From contig DASRBI010000004.1 of assembly GCA_035685165.1 (NCBI GenBank), positions 62,001 to 126,000 of the forward strand: a stretch of 64,000 nt of DNA, read 5' to 3'. Positions 28,881 through 36,755 of the stretch are shown piece by piece (positions within the stretch are counted from its first letter, which is position 1; each line of letters begins with the position of its first letter). Made by a program: the position numbers and the translations under genes. The DNA is from DATFDN01 sp035685165. GTDB lineage: Bacteria; Pseudomonadota; Alphaproteobacteria; Acetobacterales; Acetobacteraceae. The notes beneath the pieces were generated by a model. That model did not search any database. It was not told the origin of the DNA and worked only from the letters and a program-made list of their open reading frames with translations.

Positions 28881-30053
28881 ATGGACGACATCGTCATCGT
28901 GTCGGCCACCCGCACGCCGGTCGGCAGCTTCAACGGCGGCCTCGCCGGTCTTTCCGCCCATGAGCTCGGCACCGTGGCGCTGCAAGCCGCGATCGAGCGG
29001 GCGCACCTGGAGCCGGGCGACGTGGACGAGGTGATCCTGGGCCAAGTGCTGGCGGCGGGCGAAGGCCAGAACCCGGCGCGCCAGGCGGCCCGCGCAGCGG
29101 GCATCCCCGACGCCAAGACCGCGTTCGGCATCAATCAGGTCTGCGGCTCCGGCCTGCGCGCGGTCGCACTAGCCGCCCAGCAGATCCGCACTGGCGAGAG
29201 CGCGGTCGTCGCGGCGGGCGGCATGGAGAGCATGAGCATGTCCCGCCATGCCGCCCATCTGCGGAACGGCACCAAGATGGGCGGCGTCGAGTTCATCGAC
29301 ACCATGCTGAAGGACGGGCTGTGGGATGCTTTCCACGGCTACCATATGGGCACGACCGCCGAGAACGTGGCCAGTGCCTATCAGATCACTCGCGAGGAGC
29401 AGGACCAGTTCGCGCTGGCTTCGCAGCAGAAGGCATCGGCGGCTCAGAAGGCCGGGCGCTTCAAGGACGAGATCGCCCCCGTCACGGTCAAGGGCCGCAA
29501 GGGCGACGTGGTGATCGCCGATGACGAATATATCCGCCACGATGCCAGCATCGAATCGATGGCGAAGCTGCGCCCGGCCTTCAGCAAGGACGGCACGGTG
29601 ACGGCGGGCAACGCCTCGGGCATCAACGACGGCGCGGCTGTGGTGGTGGTCATGAGCGCCTCCGAGGCCGCCAAGCGCGGGCTGAAGCCGCTTGCGCGCA
29701 TCGCCGCCTTCGCGACCGCCGGGGTCGATCCGGCGGTGATGGGCACCGGGCCCATCCCGTCCACTCGCAAGGCACTGGGCCGGGCCGGCTGGAAGGCCGA
29801 TCAGCTTGACCTCGTGGAAGCCAACGAGGCTTTCGCCGCACAGGCGATCGCCGTGAATAAGGATCTCGGCTGGGACACCTCAAAGGTGAACGTGAACGGC
29901 GGCGCCATCGCGATCGGCCATCCGATCGGCGCCTCAGGCTGCCGCGTCCTGGTAACGCTCCTGCACGAGATGCAGAAGCGCGACGCCAAGCGCGGCCTCG
30001 CCACCCTCTGCATTGGCGGCGGCATGGGTGTGGCCATGTGCGTCGAGCGATAG
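28881..30053 (+). CDS. acetyl-CoA acetyltransferase (thiolase)
   Basis: Condenses two acetyl-CoA to acetoacetyl-CoA, or runs the reverse in beta-oxidation. 390 residues with GAGAGGGGAGAAC upstream. Nucleophile Cys in FGINQVCGSGLRAVALA (about C88), the NEAFAAQ His/Asn region, GGAIAIGHPIGASGCR and the C-terminal LCIGGGMGVAM with the second catalytic Cys are present. Pattern matches PhaA/AtoB biosynthetic thiolases; phaB and phaC are not in the window. Confidence 0.95.
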   Translation: MDDIVIVSATRTPVGSFNGGLAGLSAHELGTVALQAAIERAHLEPGDVDEVILGQVLAAGEGQNPARQAARAAGIPDAKTAFGINQVCGSGLRAVALAAQQIRTGESAVVAAGGMESMSMSRHAAHLRNGTKMGGVEFIDTMLKDGLWDAFHGYHMGTTAENVASAYQITREEQDQFALASQQKASAAQKAGRFKDEIAPVTVKGRKGDVVIADDEYIRHDASIESMAKLRPAFSKDGTVTAGNASGINDGAAVVVVMSASEAAKRGLKPLARIAAFATAGVDPAVMGTGPIPSTRKALGRAGWKADQLDLVEANEAFAAQAIAVNKDLGWDTSKVNVNGGAIAIGHPIGASGCRVLVTLLHEMQKRDAKRGLATLCIGGGMGVAMCVER

Positions 30054-31009
30054 GCGCCGAAGTCGTAACAAACGAACCGGCTAGGGTTCCCCCTTCCCTT
30101 GGCGGAGGGGGACAGGGGGCGGGGGCCGACCGGCTCGGTCCCTCGCCCCCTAACCTCGTCTCGCTAGGGGAGGGGGACCTTTCCTCGCTGCCCCCCCTTC
30201 GCGACGTCATCGCCCGCCACGGTCTCGCCGCGCGCCATGCGCTCGGCCAGCACTTCCTGCTCGACCTCAACCTCACCGCGCGCATCGTGCGCGCCGCCGG
30301 CGATCTCGCCGGGCGCCACGTCATCGAGGTCGGCCCGGGCCCAGGCGGGCTGACGCGCGCCCTGCTCGCCTCCCCGGCCGCCGGCGTCACAGCGATAGAG
30401 CTCGACCCCCGCGCCGTCGGCGCGCTGCGCGAGCTGGAGCAAGCCGCATCCGGCCGCTTGCGCGTGATCGAGGCGGATGCACGCGCTCTCAACTTGACCA
30501 CGCTCGCCCCGCCGCCACGCCGGATCGTCGCCAACCTTCCTTACAATGTCGGGACCTCGTTGCTGATCGGCTGGCTGCGGCAGGCGTCCACCTTCGAGGC
30601 GATGACACTGATGTTCCAGCAGGAGGTCGCCGACCGGCTGGTCGCCGCGCCGGGCACAGCCACCTACGGCCGGCTCTCGGTGCTGGCGCAGACGGTGTGC
30701 GCGGCGCGCATCCTGCTGCGCCTGCCGCCCGAGGCATTCGTGCCGCCGCCCAAGGTCTCCTCGGCGGTCGTGCAGCTCGTGCCGCACGCGACGCAGCCCA
30801 CGCCGGCGCTGCTCGCGAGCCTCGAGCGCGTCACGGCCGCCGCCTTCGGCCAGCGCCGCAAGATGCTGCGCGGCGCCCTGCGCGGCGCGGGCGGGGCGGC
30901 GTTGCTCGCGCACGCGGGAATCGCGCCGGAACGGCGGGCCGAAACGCTCTCGATCGAGGAGTTCGCCCGCCTCGCACGGGCGGCTGTCAACGCCGGTCCG
31001 AAACTTTAA
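30038..31009 (+). CDS. rsmA: 16S rRNA dimethyladenosine transferase (RsmA/KsgA)
   Basis: Dimethylates two adenines in the 3' helix of 16S rRNA with SAM. LGQHFLLDLN, VIEVGPGPGGLTRALL (SAM loop), IVANLPYNVGTSLL (NLPY catalytic motif) and FGQRRKMLRGAL are clear. The start is odd: the only ATG/GTG/TTG in frame is GTG 30038, inside the thiolase gene, which makes the first 50 codons read through a G/C-rich palindromic repeat. The conserved protein begins near PPLRDVIARHGL. A CTG at 30188 about ten bases after AGGGGAGGGGG is a plausible alternative start. Confidence 0.88.
   Translation: MRRAIGAEVVTNEPARVPPSLGGGGQGAGADRLGPSPPNLVSLGEGDLSSLPPLRDVIARHGLAARHALGQHFLLDLNLTARIVRAAGDLAGRHVIEVGPGPGGLTRALLASPAAGVTAIELDPRAVGALRELEQAASGRLRVIEADARALNLTTLAPPPRRIVANLPYNVGTSLLIGWLRQASTFEAMTLMFQQEVADRLVAAPGTATYGRLSVLAQTVCAARILLRLPPEAFVPPPKVSSAVVQLVPHATQPTPALLASLERVTAAAFGQRRKMLRGALRGAGGAALLAHAGIAPERRAETLSIEEFARLARAAVNAGPKL
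30088..30177. repeat. palindromic GC-rich repeat overlapping the 5' end of rsmA frame
   Basis: Alternating C-rich and G-rich blocks, CCCCCTTCCC...GGAGGGGGAC, then GGGGGCGGGGGCC and CTCGCCCCC, then GGGGAGGGGG, can pair in several ways, like the hairpin at 3911. It follows the thiolase stop by about 35 bases and fills the space to the first conserved RsmA codons. Likely a dispersed extragenic palindrome that was placed in an intergenic space. Confidence 0.5.
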
Positions 31010-31128
31010 CATCGGCGCCAACGGCGTGCGCCCGGCCAGAAGCGCCGGCGCTGCTTGACAGCCTGCCCCTTGCGTGGCGCGATCCACGCGCCCGCGTCCC
31101 GAACGCCAACCAAAACGGAAGCACGAAC

Positions 31129-32418
31129 ATGGCTTACGCGACCGCGACGGAAGCCGCGCCTTCGGCCATCCAGCTCCACCACACCCGCAAAGCGGTGTTC
31201 GCCGCCGCCATCGGCAACGTGCTCGAATGGTACGATTTCGGCGTCTACGTGTTCTTCGCCACGACCATCGCCCGCAACTTCTTCCCCGCGAGCGACGCCG
31301 CCGCTTCGCTGCTTTCCTCCTTCGCCGTGTTCGGCGTCGGCTTCCTCATGCGGCCCCTAGGCGGCATCGTCATCGGCCGATTCGGCGACACGCACGGCCG
31401 CAAGGCCGCCCTCACCCTGACGATCATGAGCATGGCGTTCGGCACCGTGATGGTCGGCGTCTTGCCGACCTACGCCGCGATCGGCGTTGCCGCGCCGGTG
31501 CTGCTCGTGATCGCGCGGCTGATCCAGGGCTTCTCGGCCGGCGGCGAATGGGGCGGCTCCACCGCCTTCATGGTGGAATGGGCGCCGGCTGACCGACGCG
31601 GCTATTACGGCAGCTTCCAGCAAGCCTCCATCGCGCTCAGTCTCGTGCTCGGCTCCGGCACCGGCGCCCTCTTCACCTCGATCATGAGCCCGGAGACCGT
31701 CGCCGCCTGGGGCTGGCGGGTGCCGTTCCTGCTCGGCATCGTTCTGGCGATCGTCGGCGTCTGGCTGCGGCGGAACGTGGACGAAACGCCCGCCTATCGC
31801 GAGGCCGCCGAGGCCGGCGCCGCGCCCGCCAAGGGCGCGTTCGTCGCCGCCCTGCGCGCCTTCGGCTTCACCATCCACTGGACCGTCGCCTTCTACATCC
31901 TGCTCTCCTACATGCCCACCTTTACCCGCCTGCACGGCGGCTTCACCGCCGCCGAGGCGCTGTGGTCGAACACGATCGGCCTTGTGGTGCTAATGATCCT
32001 GGTCCCGATCTTCGGCGCCGTCTCCGACAGGATCGGGCGCAAGCCGCTGCTGCTTCTCTCCTGCGCCTTTTTCGCCATCACCACCGTGCCGCTGTTCAAC
32101 GTGATCCTGGGCAAGCCCGGCTTCGCCACATTGCTCGGGATTCAAGTCCTGTTCGGCGCGGCGATCGCCTTGTTCTCGGGCGCGGGTCCGGCGGCGATCT
32201 CGGAGATGTTCCGCACCATCGGCCGCTCAAGCTGGATGACGCCGGCCTATGCGCTGGCGGTGGCGATATTCGGCGGCTTCGCGCCGTTCATTGCCACCTG
32301 GCTGATCGCCGCCACCGGCTCGCCCCTCTCGCCGGCCTATTACGTTATCGCCGCGGCGGTGGTGAGTTTCCTCGTCATCTGGCAGATGCCGGAAACCGCG
32401 CACCGCGAGCTTGGCTGA
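31129..32418 (+). CDS. MFS transporter, metabolite:H+ symporter (MHS) type
   Basis: 429 residues from ATG 31129, about 12 helices. IGNVLEWYDFGVYVFFATTIA is the MHS start signature (here IGNVLEWYDFGVYVFF), with RFGDTHGRKAALT between helices 2 and 3 and QGFSAGGEWGGSTAFMVEW in helix 4-5. It resembles the transporter at 5189 in layout (paralogues). It leads an operon with two SDR enzymes and a NodB-fold hydrolase; the next start overlaps its stop (TGATG), so it probably imports the substrate those enzymes use. Confidence 0.93.
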   Translation: MAYATATEAAPSAIQLHHTRKAVFAAAIGNVLEWYDFGVYVFFATTIARNFFPASDAAASLLSSFAVFGVGFLMRPLGGIVIGRFGDTHGRKAALTLTIMSMAFGTVMVGVLPTYAAIGVAAPVLLVIARLIQGFSAGGEWGGSTAFMVEWAPADRRGYYGSFQQASIALSLVLGSGTGALFTSIMSPETVAAWGWRVPFLLGIVLAIVGVWLRRNVDETPAYREAAEAGAAPAKGAFVAALRAFGFTIHWTVAFYILLSYMPTFTRLHGGFTAAEALWSNTIGLVVLMILVPIFGAVSDRIGRKPLLLLSCAFFAITTVPLFNVILGKPGFATLLGIQVLFGAAIALFSGAGPAAISEMFRTIGRSSWMTPAYALAVAIFGGFAPFIATWLIAATGSPLSPAYYVIAAAVVSFLVIWQMPETAHRELG

Positions 32419-33170
32419 TGACGCAGAAAGTCGCGATCGTCACCGGCGGCGCGCGCGGCATCGGCCGCGCCTGCGCGCACGCGCTCGCCCGCGCCGGCTT
32501 CGCCATCACCCTCGTCGATTTGCTTGAACCCGAGATGCGACGCACCGCGGGCGAGATCGAGGCGATCGGCCAGCCGGCGCTCTGTCTCGCGGGCGATGTC
32601 GCCGATCACACGCGGGCACAATCGGTCGCGGCGGAGGTGCAGGCGCGCTTCGGCCGGATCGATTTCCTGCTTAACAATGCCGGGCGCCCGATGCCGAAAG
32701 GCATCCTGGAGATCACCGAGGAGGAGTTCGACCGCACCATCGCGATCAACCTCAAGAGCTGCTTCAACTACATCCGCGCGGTCGCGCCCATCATGCTGGC
32801 GCAAGGCGGCGGGCGCATCGCCTCGATGTCGTCGCTCAACGCCCATTCGGGCGGTGTCACCGCCGCGCTCAGCAAATTCTCCTACGCCGCCGCGAAGGCG
32901 GGCATCCTCGGCATGACGCGCGCGCTCGCCAAGGAGCTCGGCCCGGCGATCCTGATCAATGCGATCTGCCCCGGCCTGATCGAGACCGAGCTTGCCAAAA
33001 ACCCCGTCATCACCGAGCGCGGCGCGCAAATCGCGCGCGACGGCATCGCCTTGCATCGCGTCGGCACGCCGCAGGACGTTGCCCAGCTTGTCGTGTTCCT
33101 CGCAGCGAGCGAGCCCTGCTACATCACCGGGCAGGACTTCAAGGTGGACGGCTTCCAGTACAACATGTGA
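32418..33170 (+). CDS. short-chain dehydrogenase/reductase (SDR)
   Basis: NAD(P)-dependent alcohol or keto oxidoreductase, 250 residues. Cofactor loop TGGARGIGRA with an Asp at the end of strand 2 (TLVDLLEPE, suggesting NAD preference), NNAGRPMPKG, catalytic Ser in SMSSLNAHSGG and Tyr-x3-Lys in SYAAAKAGILG. C-terminal ITGQDFKVDGFQYNM is typical. Start overlaps the transporter stop; 7 bases separate it from the second SDR. Confidence 0.93.
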   Translation: MTQKVAIVTGGARGIGRACAHALARAGFAITLVDLLEPEMRRTAGEIEAIGQPALCLAGDVADHTRAQSVAAEVQARFGRIDFLLNNAGRPMPKGILEITEEEFDRTIAINLKSCFNYIRAVAPIMLAQGGGRIASMSSLNAHSGGVTAALSKFSYAAAKAGILGMTRALAKELGPAILINAICPGLIETELAKNPVITERGAQIARDGIALHRVGTPQDVAQLVVFLAASEPCYITGQDFKVDGFQYNM

Positions 33171-33177
33171 GGCGCCG

Positions 33178-33930
33178 ATGCGGATCCGGTTCGACGGCAA
33201 GACCGTCGTCGTCAGCGGTGCCGGCCACGGTTTCGGCCGCTGCATCGCGGAGACCTTCGCCGGCCTCGGCGCGCGCGTGTTCGGCTGCGACCTCTCGGCC
33301 GAGGAGCTCGCGGAAACCGCCAGGGCTGGCGTCGCGACAGAGGTTCTCGACCTGACCGACCGCGCGGCCGCCGCAAGCTGGATCGCCCGGATCGAGTCGC
33401 AAACGGACGGCGCGGTCGATGTGCTCGTCAACAACGCGGGCGGCGTCGCCGGCCAGCAGCCGCGCCCGATCGAGGACGTGCCGGACGCCGATTGGGACCG
33501 CATTTTCGCGATCAATGTCGGGGCCGCCTTCGCGCTCAGCCGCGCCGCTGCGCCCGCCATGAAACGTGCCGGCGCCGGGCGCATTGTCACCATCAGTTCC
33601 GGCGCCGGCTTGCAGCCCTCGCTCACCGGTATCCAGGCCTATTGCGCCGCCAAGCACGCCGTGGTGGGGCTCACTCGCCAGCTTGCCCACGAGCTCGGTC
33701 CGTTCAACATCACCGTGAACAGCGTGGCACCCGGCTTCGTCCGCACCAACGCGGCGACGGAAAGGCAGTGGCGGAGCTACGGGCCGGAGGGGCAGAAGGC
33801 GCTCGTCGAGCGGATCGCCATGAAGCGGCTGGGAACGGCGCAAGACATCGCCAATGCAGTGGTGTTTTTCGCCTCCGACCTCGCTGGCTTCGTGAATGGC
33901 CAGATCCTTCAGGTAGACGGCGGCCGATAG
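33178..33930 (+). CDS. short-chain dehydrogenase/reductase (SDR)
   Basis: 250 residues. Cofactor loop SGAGHGFGRC, NNAGGVAGQQPR, catalytic Ser in ISSGAGLQPS, Tyr-x3-Lys in AYCAAKHAVVGL and end motif VNGQILQVDGGR. Only moderately similar to the SDR before it, so the pair probably catalyses two different steps. GAGGCGCC precedes the start; the next gene begins 13 bases on after GAAGGAG. Confidence 0.93.
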   Translation: MRIRFDGKTVVVSGAGHGFGRCIAETFAGLGARVFGCDLSAEELAETARAGVATEVLDLTDRAAAASWIARIESQTDGAVDVLVNNAGGVAGQQPRPIEDVPDADWDRIFAINVGAAFALSRAAAPAMKRAGAGRIVTISSGAGLQPSLTGIQAYCAAKHAVVGLTRQLAHELGPFNITVNSVAPGFVRTNAATERQWRSYGPEGQKALVERIAMKRLGTAQDIANAVVFFASDLAGFVNGQILQVDGGR

Positions 33931-33943
33931 AAGGAGCTTTCCG

Positions 33944-34861
33944 ATGGACAAGCCCAAGCATCCCGACGGCGACCCCTGGCAGTGGGCCGAGCCGGTCTGG
34001 CGCCGGATCGTCGGCCGCGCGCGCGCCGGGCGCAGCCTGCGCCCGACTCACTGGCCGGACGGCGCCTCCTGCGCCGTGGCGCTCTCGTTCGACGCCGACC
34101 ATGAGACGATCCCGCTGCGCGACGCCGACGAGAGCCCGATGCGGATCAGCCAGGGCCAGTACGGCGCCCGCCAGGGCGTGCCGCGCATAAGGCGGCTCCT
34201 GGAACGCGAATCGATCCCGGCCACCTTCTTCTACCCGGCGGTCTCGGCGCTGCTGCACCAAGACGAGGTGCGCGCCGTCGCCGCCGACGGCCACGAGATC
34301 GGCATCCACTCATGGATCCACGAAGCGAACACCACCCTGCCCTATGAGGCTGAGCGCGAATTGAGCTTCCGCGCGGCCGAGACGCTGGCGAAGCTCGCCG
34401 GCAAGCCGCCGGTCGGGATGCGAACCGCGAGTTGGGACTTCTCGGTCAACACGCTCCGCATCATCCGCGAGATGGGCCTTCTCTACGACAGCAGCCTGAT
34501 GGCCGACGACGACGCCTATGAGCTGACCGACGGCGGCGAGGCCACCGGGATCGTCGAGCTGCCGCCCGAATGGATCCGGGACGATGCGGTCTATTTCAAC
34601 ATGGTCCGCTTCTCGGCGCTGCGCCCCTACACCCCGCCTTCCGCCGTGGAGGAAATCTTCCGGGCCGAGTTTGACGGCGCCTGGGAGGAGGGCGGGCTGT
34701 TTCTGCTCACCATGCACCCGCACATCACGGGCCACCGCTCACGCATCGCGCTGCTTGAGCGGCTGATCGCGCACATGAAGGCGCGCGGCCGCTGCTGGTT
34801 CGCCACTCACGCAAGGATCGCCGAGTGGTGTCGCGATCACGCGGCGGCCGGCGCGGCCTGA
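33944..34861 (+). CDS. NodB-fold polysaccharide deacetylase family hydrolase, probably cytoplasmic imidase-like
   Basis: 305 residues with the NodB metal site: SFDADHE (Asp pair and His) and HEIGIHSWIHE (two His). GMRTASWDFSVNTL and LFLLTMHPHITGHRSR supply further conserved residues. There is no signal peptide, and the gene ends an operon for a transporter and two dehydrogenases, which fits cyclic-imide hydrolases or PuuE-type allantoinases of this fold better than a cell-wall enzyme (inference). Good AAGGAG site 5 bases before the ATG. Confidence 0.85.
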   Translation: MDKPKHPDGDPWQWAEPVWRRIVGRARAGRSLRPTHWPDGASCAVALSFDADHETIPLRDADESPMRISQGQYGARQGVPRIRRLLERESIPATFFYPAVSALLHQDEVRAVAADGHEIGIHSWIHEANTTLPYEAERELSFRAAETLAKLAGKPPVGMRTASWDFSVNTLRIIREMGLLYDSSLMADDDAYELTDGGEATGIVELPPEWIRDDAVYFNMVRFSALRPYTPPSAVEEIFRAEFDGAWEEGGLFLLTMHPHITGHRSRIALLERLIAHMKARGRCWFATHARIAEWCRDHAAAGAA

Positions 34862-34865
34862 ATGC

Positions 34866-35546
34866 ATGGACTTCATGCGCTTCATGCCGCCGATGAATGT
34901 TCCCGACATCATCGGCTATGTCGGCGCCGCCTTCGTCATCACCACCTACGCGATGAAGACAATGATCCCGCTGCGTACGGTCGGGCTGATGAGCAACGCC
35001 ATCCTGCTCACCTATGCGATCGTGGAGGGCGCCGCTCCGGAGATCGCGCTGGAAGGTATCGTCCTGCCGCTGAACGCGCTGCGGCTTGTGCAGATGATCA
35101 AGCTCACCCGCAAGGTGGAGGCCGCAGCCCGCGGCGACGGGTCGATGGACTGGCTCAAGCCCTTCATGCACCGCCACCGGGTCAAGGCACACGACGTGCT
35201 GTTCCGGCGCGGCGACGAGGCCGACCGGATGTATTACATCGTCTCGGGCCATTTCCGGCTGCGCGAAACCGGGATCGAGCTGCCGGTGGGCGAGGTGGTG
35301 GGCGAGCTCGGCCTCGTTGCGCCCGACCAGCGCCGCACCCAGACACTGGAATGTGTCCGCGACGGGGAGCTTCTGGTCATCACCTATGACCGCGTCCGCC
35401 AACTCTATTACCAGAACCCCCGCTTCGGCTTCTTCTTCCTTCGCCTGGCCACCAGGCGGCTGTTTCACAATCAAGCTTTGCTGGAAGCCAAATTAGCGCA
35501 GCTTGAAACCGCCAAGCCGGAGATGGTCGTTTCGGGCGGCGGATAA
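34866..35546 (+). CDS. membrane protein with cyclic nucleotide-binding domain, Popeye-like layout
   Basis: 226 residues. The first 80 hold two to three hydrophobic helices (YVGAAFVITTYAMK; SNAILLTYAIVEGA; LEGIVLPLNALRLVQMI). A Crp-type beta roll follows at about 100-195: FMHRHRVKAHDVLFRRGDEADR (split: HRVKAHDVLFRRGDEADR), YYIVSGHFRL and a phosphate-cassette-like VGELGLVAPDQRRTQT, with Gly-Glu and Arg kept. Three-helix membrane part plus one cNMP domain is the arrangement of Popeye proteins, but this likeness is structural inference. A cyclase gene lies 1.1 kb downstream on the other strand. Confidence 0.7.
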   Translation: MDFMRFMPPMNVPDIIGYVGAAFVITTYAMKTMIPLRTVGLMSNAILLTYAIVEGAAPEIALEGIVLPLNALRLVQMIKLTRKVEAAARGDGSMDWLKPFMHRHRVKAHDVLFRRGDEADRMYYIVSGHFRLRETGIELPVGEVVGELGLVAPDQRRTQTLECVRDGELLVITYDRVRQLYYQNPRFGFFFLRLATRRLFHNQALLEAKLAQLETAKPEMVVSGGG

Positions 35547-35635
35547 CGGCCGAGCCACGACTTTGTAATTTCTGATTGACGCCGATCCGCAGCGCCCGTA
35601 AGCAGTCGTGCGCAGTGTTGCGGAGGAGGCTGGAA

Positions 35636-35800
35636 ATGAGACTTCTGGGCACAAGCTTCAGCTTGCTCATGGCGATGGCGGCGACCGCCCTCGCTGGCGG
35701 CGGCAACCACACTGGCGTTCCCGAGCCGGCAACACTGGCGGTTCTCGGTGTTGGCGTCGCGGGCATCTTGGCTTTTCGCGGGTTGCGCCGACGCAAGTAA
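35636..35800 (+). CDS. very small PEP-CTERM protein
   Basis: 54 residues, start ATG 35636 after CGGAGGAGGC. An N-terminal signal peptide (MRLLGTSFSLLMAMAATALAG) is followed by only about 8 residues (GGNHTG) and then VPEP, a hydrophobic helix (ATLAVLGVGVAGILAF) and RGLRRRK: a complete PEP-CTERM sorting signal for exosortase. There is almost no mature domain, so after cutting a peptide of roughly ten residues would remain. No exosortase gene in the window. It may be a minimal substrate, a regulator or a remnant. Confidence 0.75.
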   Translation: MRLLGTSFSLLMAMAATALAGGGNHTGVPEPATLAVLGVGVAGILAFRGLRRRK

Positions 35801-35813
35801 GACTGCCTGAGGC

Positions 35814-36755
35814 GTGATCAGTCGCTGGGCACAGTGGTTTAATTCCTATTCGTCCTGGTGGTTCGTTGCGATCTTCGTTCCGGTCCTGGTTGCTGAGGTA
35901 GCGGCGCCGGCTCGGCGAGCGGCCGACAATTTGTCGCGTCGATGGCTAGATAATTTCGCGCTCTACGCGGGCGGGATCGCAATTGTCTACCTTCTGGGCG
36001 TCGACGGTTCCGGGTTCGCGCCTTTCTTCGACGGCATTCCGAATGTCTTCGCTGCGGCGAACGCCCTCGGGGGCGAATTCGCCGTTCTTGTCCTCGGCGT
36101 CCTGCTCGGGGATTTCTTCCTCTACGTCCTTCATCGCTGCGAACATCGCGTGTTTCTATTGTGGCGCTTCCATTCGGTGCATCACACCGACCAGGACATG
36201 GATGCAACAACTGGATTGCGGCATCATCCGATTGAAACGGCCTACGCCATCTCGATCACCGTCGCCCTCGCCTGTCTCGGCGCCCCCCTCTGGGTCGCGA
36301 TGGCCTATGCCGCTCTATGGACCGCGTTCAGCGTGCTCATGCACGCGAACCTACGCCTGCCGGAGCGGTTCGACAGGCTGCTAAGCTGGATCTTCGTCAC
36401 CCCGGAGATGCATTTGCTTCATCACGCCCGGGCGGAGGAGTTCTACGACTCGAACTACGGCAACGTGTTTTCGCTCTGGGATCGCGCCTTCGGCACCTAC
36501 CGACGGATTCCTCGCGCCGGCATCGATTCTCTCCCGATCGGGATCGTCACGCCGCCGGCGCGGGGAATACGAAGCCTCGCCACCCCTTGGATTCAGCCGT
36601 TCGTTATGCACGACAGGCGCCCTGATCAGACTGTCCGCCAAATCACGGCGCCGCCTGATGCCGAACCGCGACGCCGCACGGAATCAAGTGTAGCCAGCCT
36701 TTCGCAGCCCATCGGCGATCTTTTCCACCGCCGGCTCGACGAACCAGGTCCGTAG
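35814..36755 (+). CDS. sterol desaturase/fatty acid hydroxylase family membrane protein
   Basis: Di-iron membrane oxygenase, 313 residues from GTG 35814. Helices at about 15-32, 48-62 and 80-100 surround the His boxes: HRCEH, HSVHHTD, LRHHPIE, and LLHHARAEEFYDSNYGN, plus HANLRLPERFD. Substrate could be a fatty acid, hopanoid or sterol-like lipid. The last 72 bases run past the stop of the convergent cyclase gene; the C-terminal tail after about residue 285 is not conserved-looking. Confidence 0.85.
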   Translation: MISRWAQWFNSYSSWWFVAIFVPVLVAEVAAPARRAADNLSRRWLDNFALYAGGIAIVYLLGVDGSGFAPFFDGIPNVFAAANALGGEFAVLVLGVLLGDFFLYVLHRCEHRVFLLWRFHSVHHTDQDMDATTGLRHHPIETAYAISITVALACLGAPLWVAMAYAALWTAFSVLMHANLRLPERFDRLLSWIFVTPEMHLLHHARAEEFYDSNYGNVFSLWDRAFGTYRRIPRAGIDSLPIGIVTPPARGIRSLATPWIQPFVMHDRRPDQTVRQITAPPDAEPRRRTESSVASLSQPIGDLFHRRLDEPGP

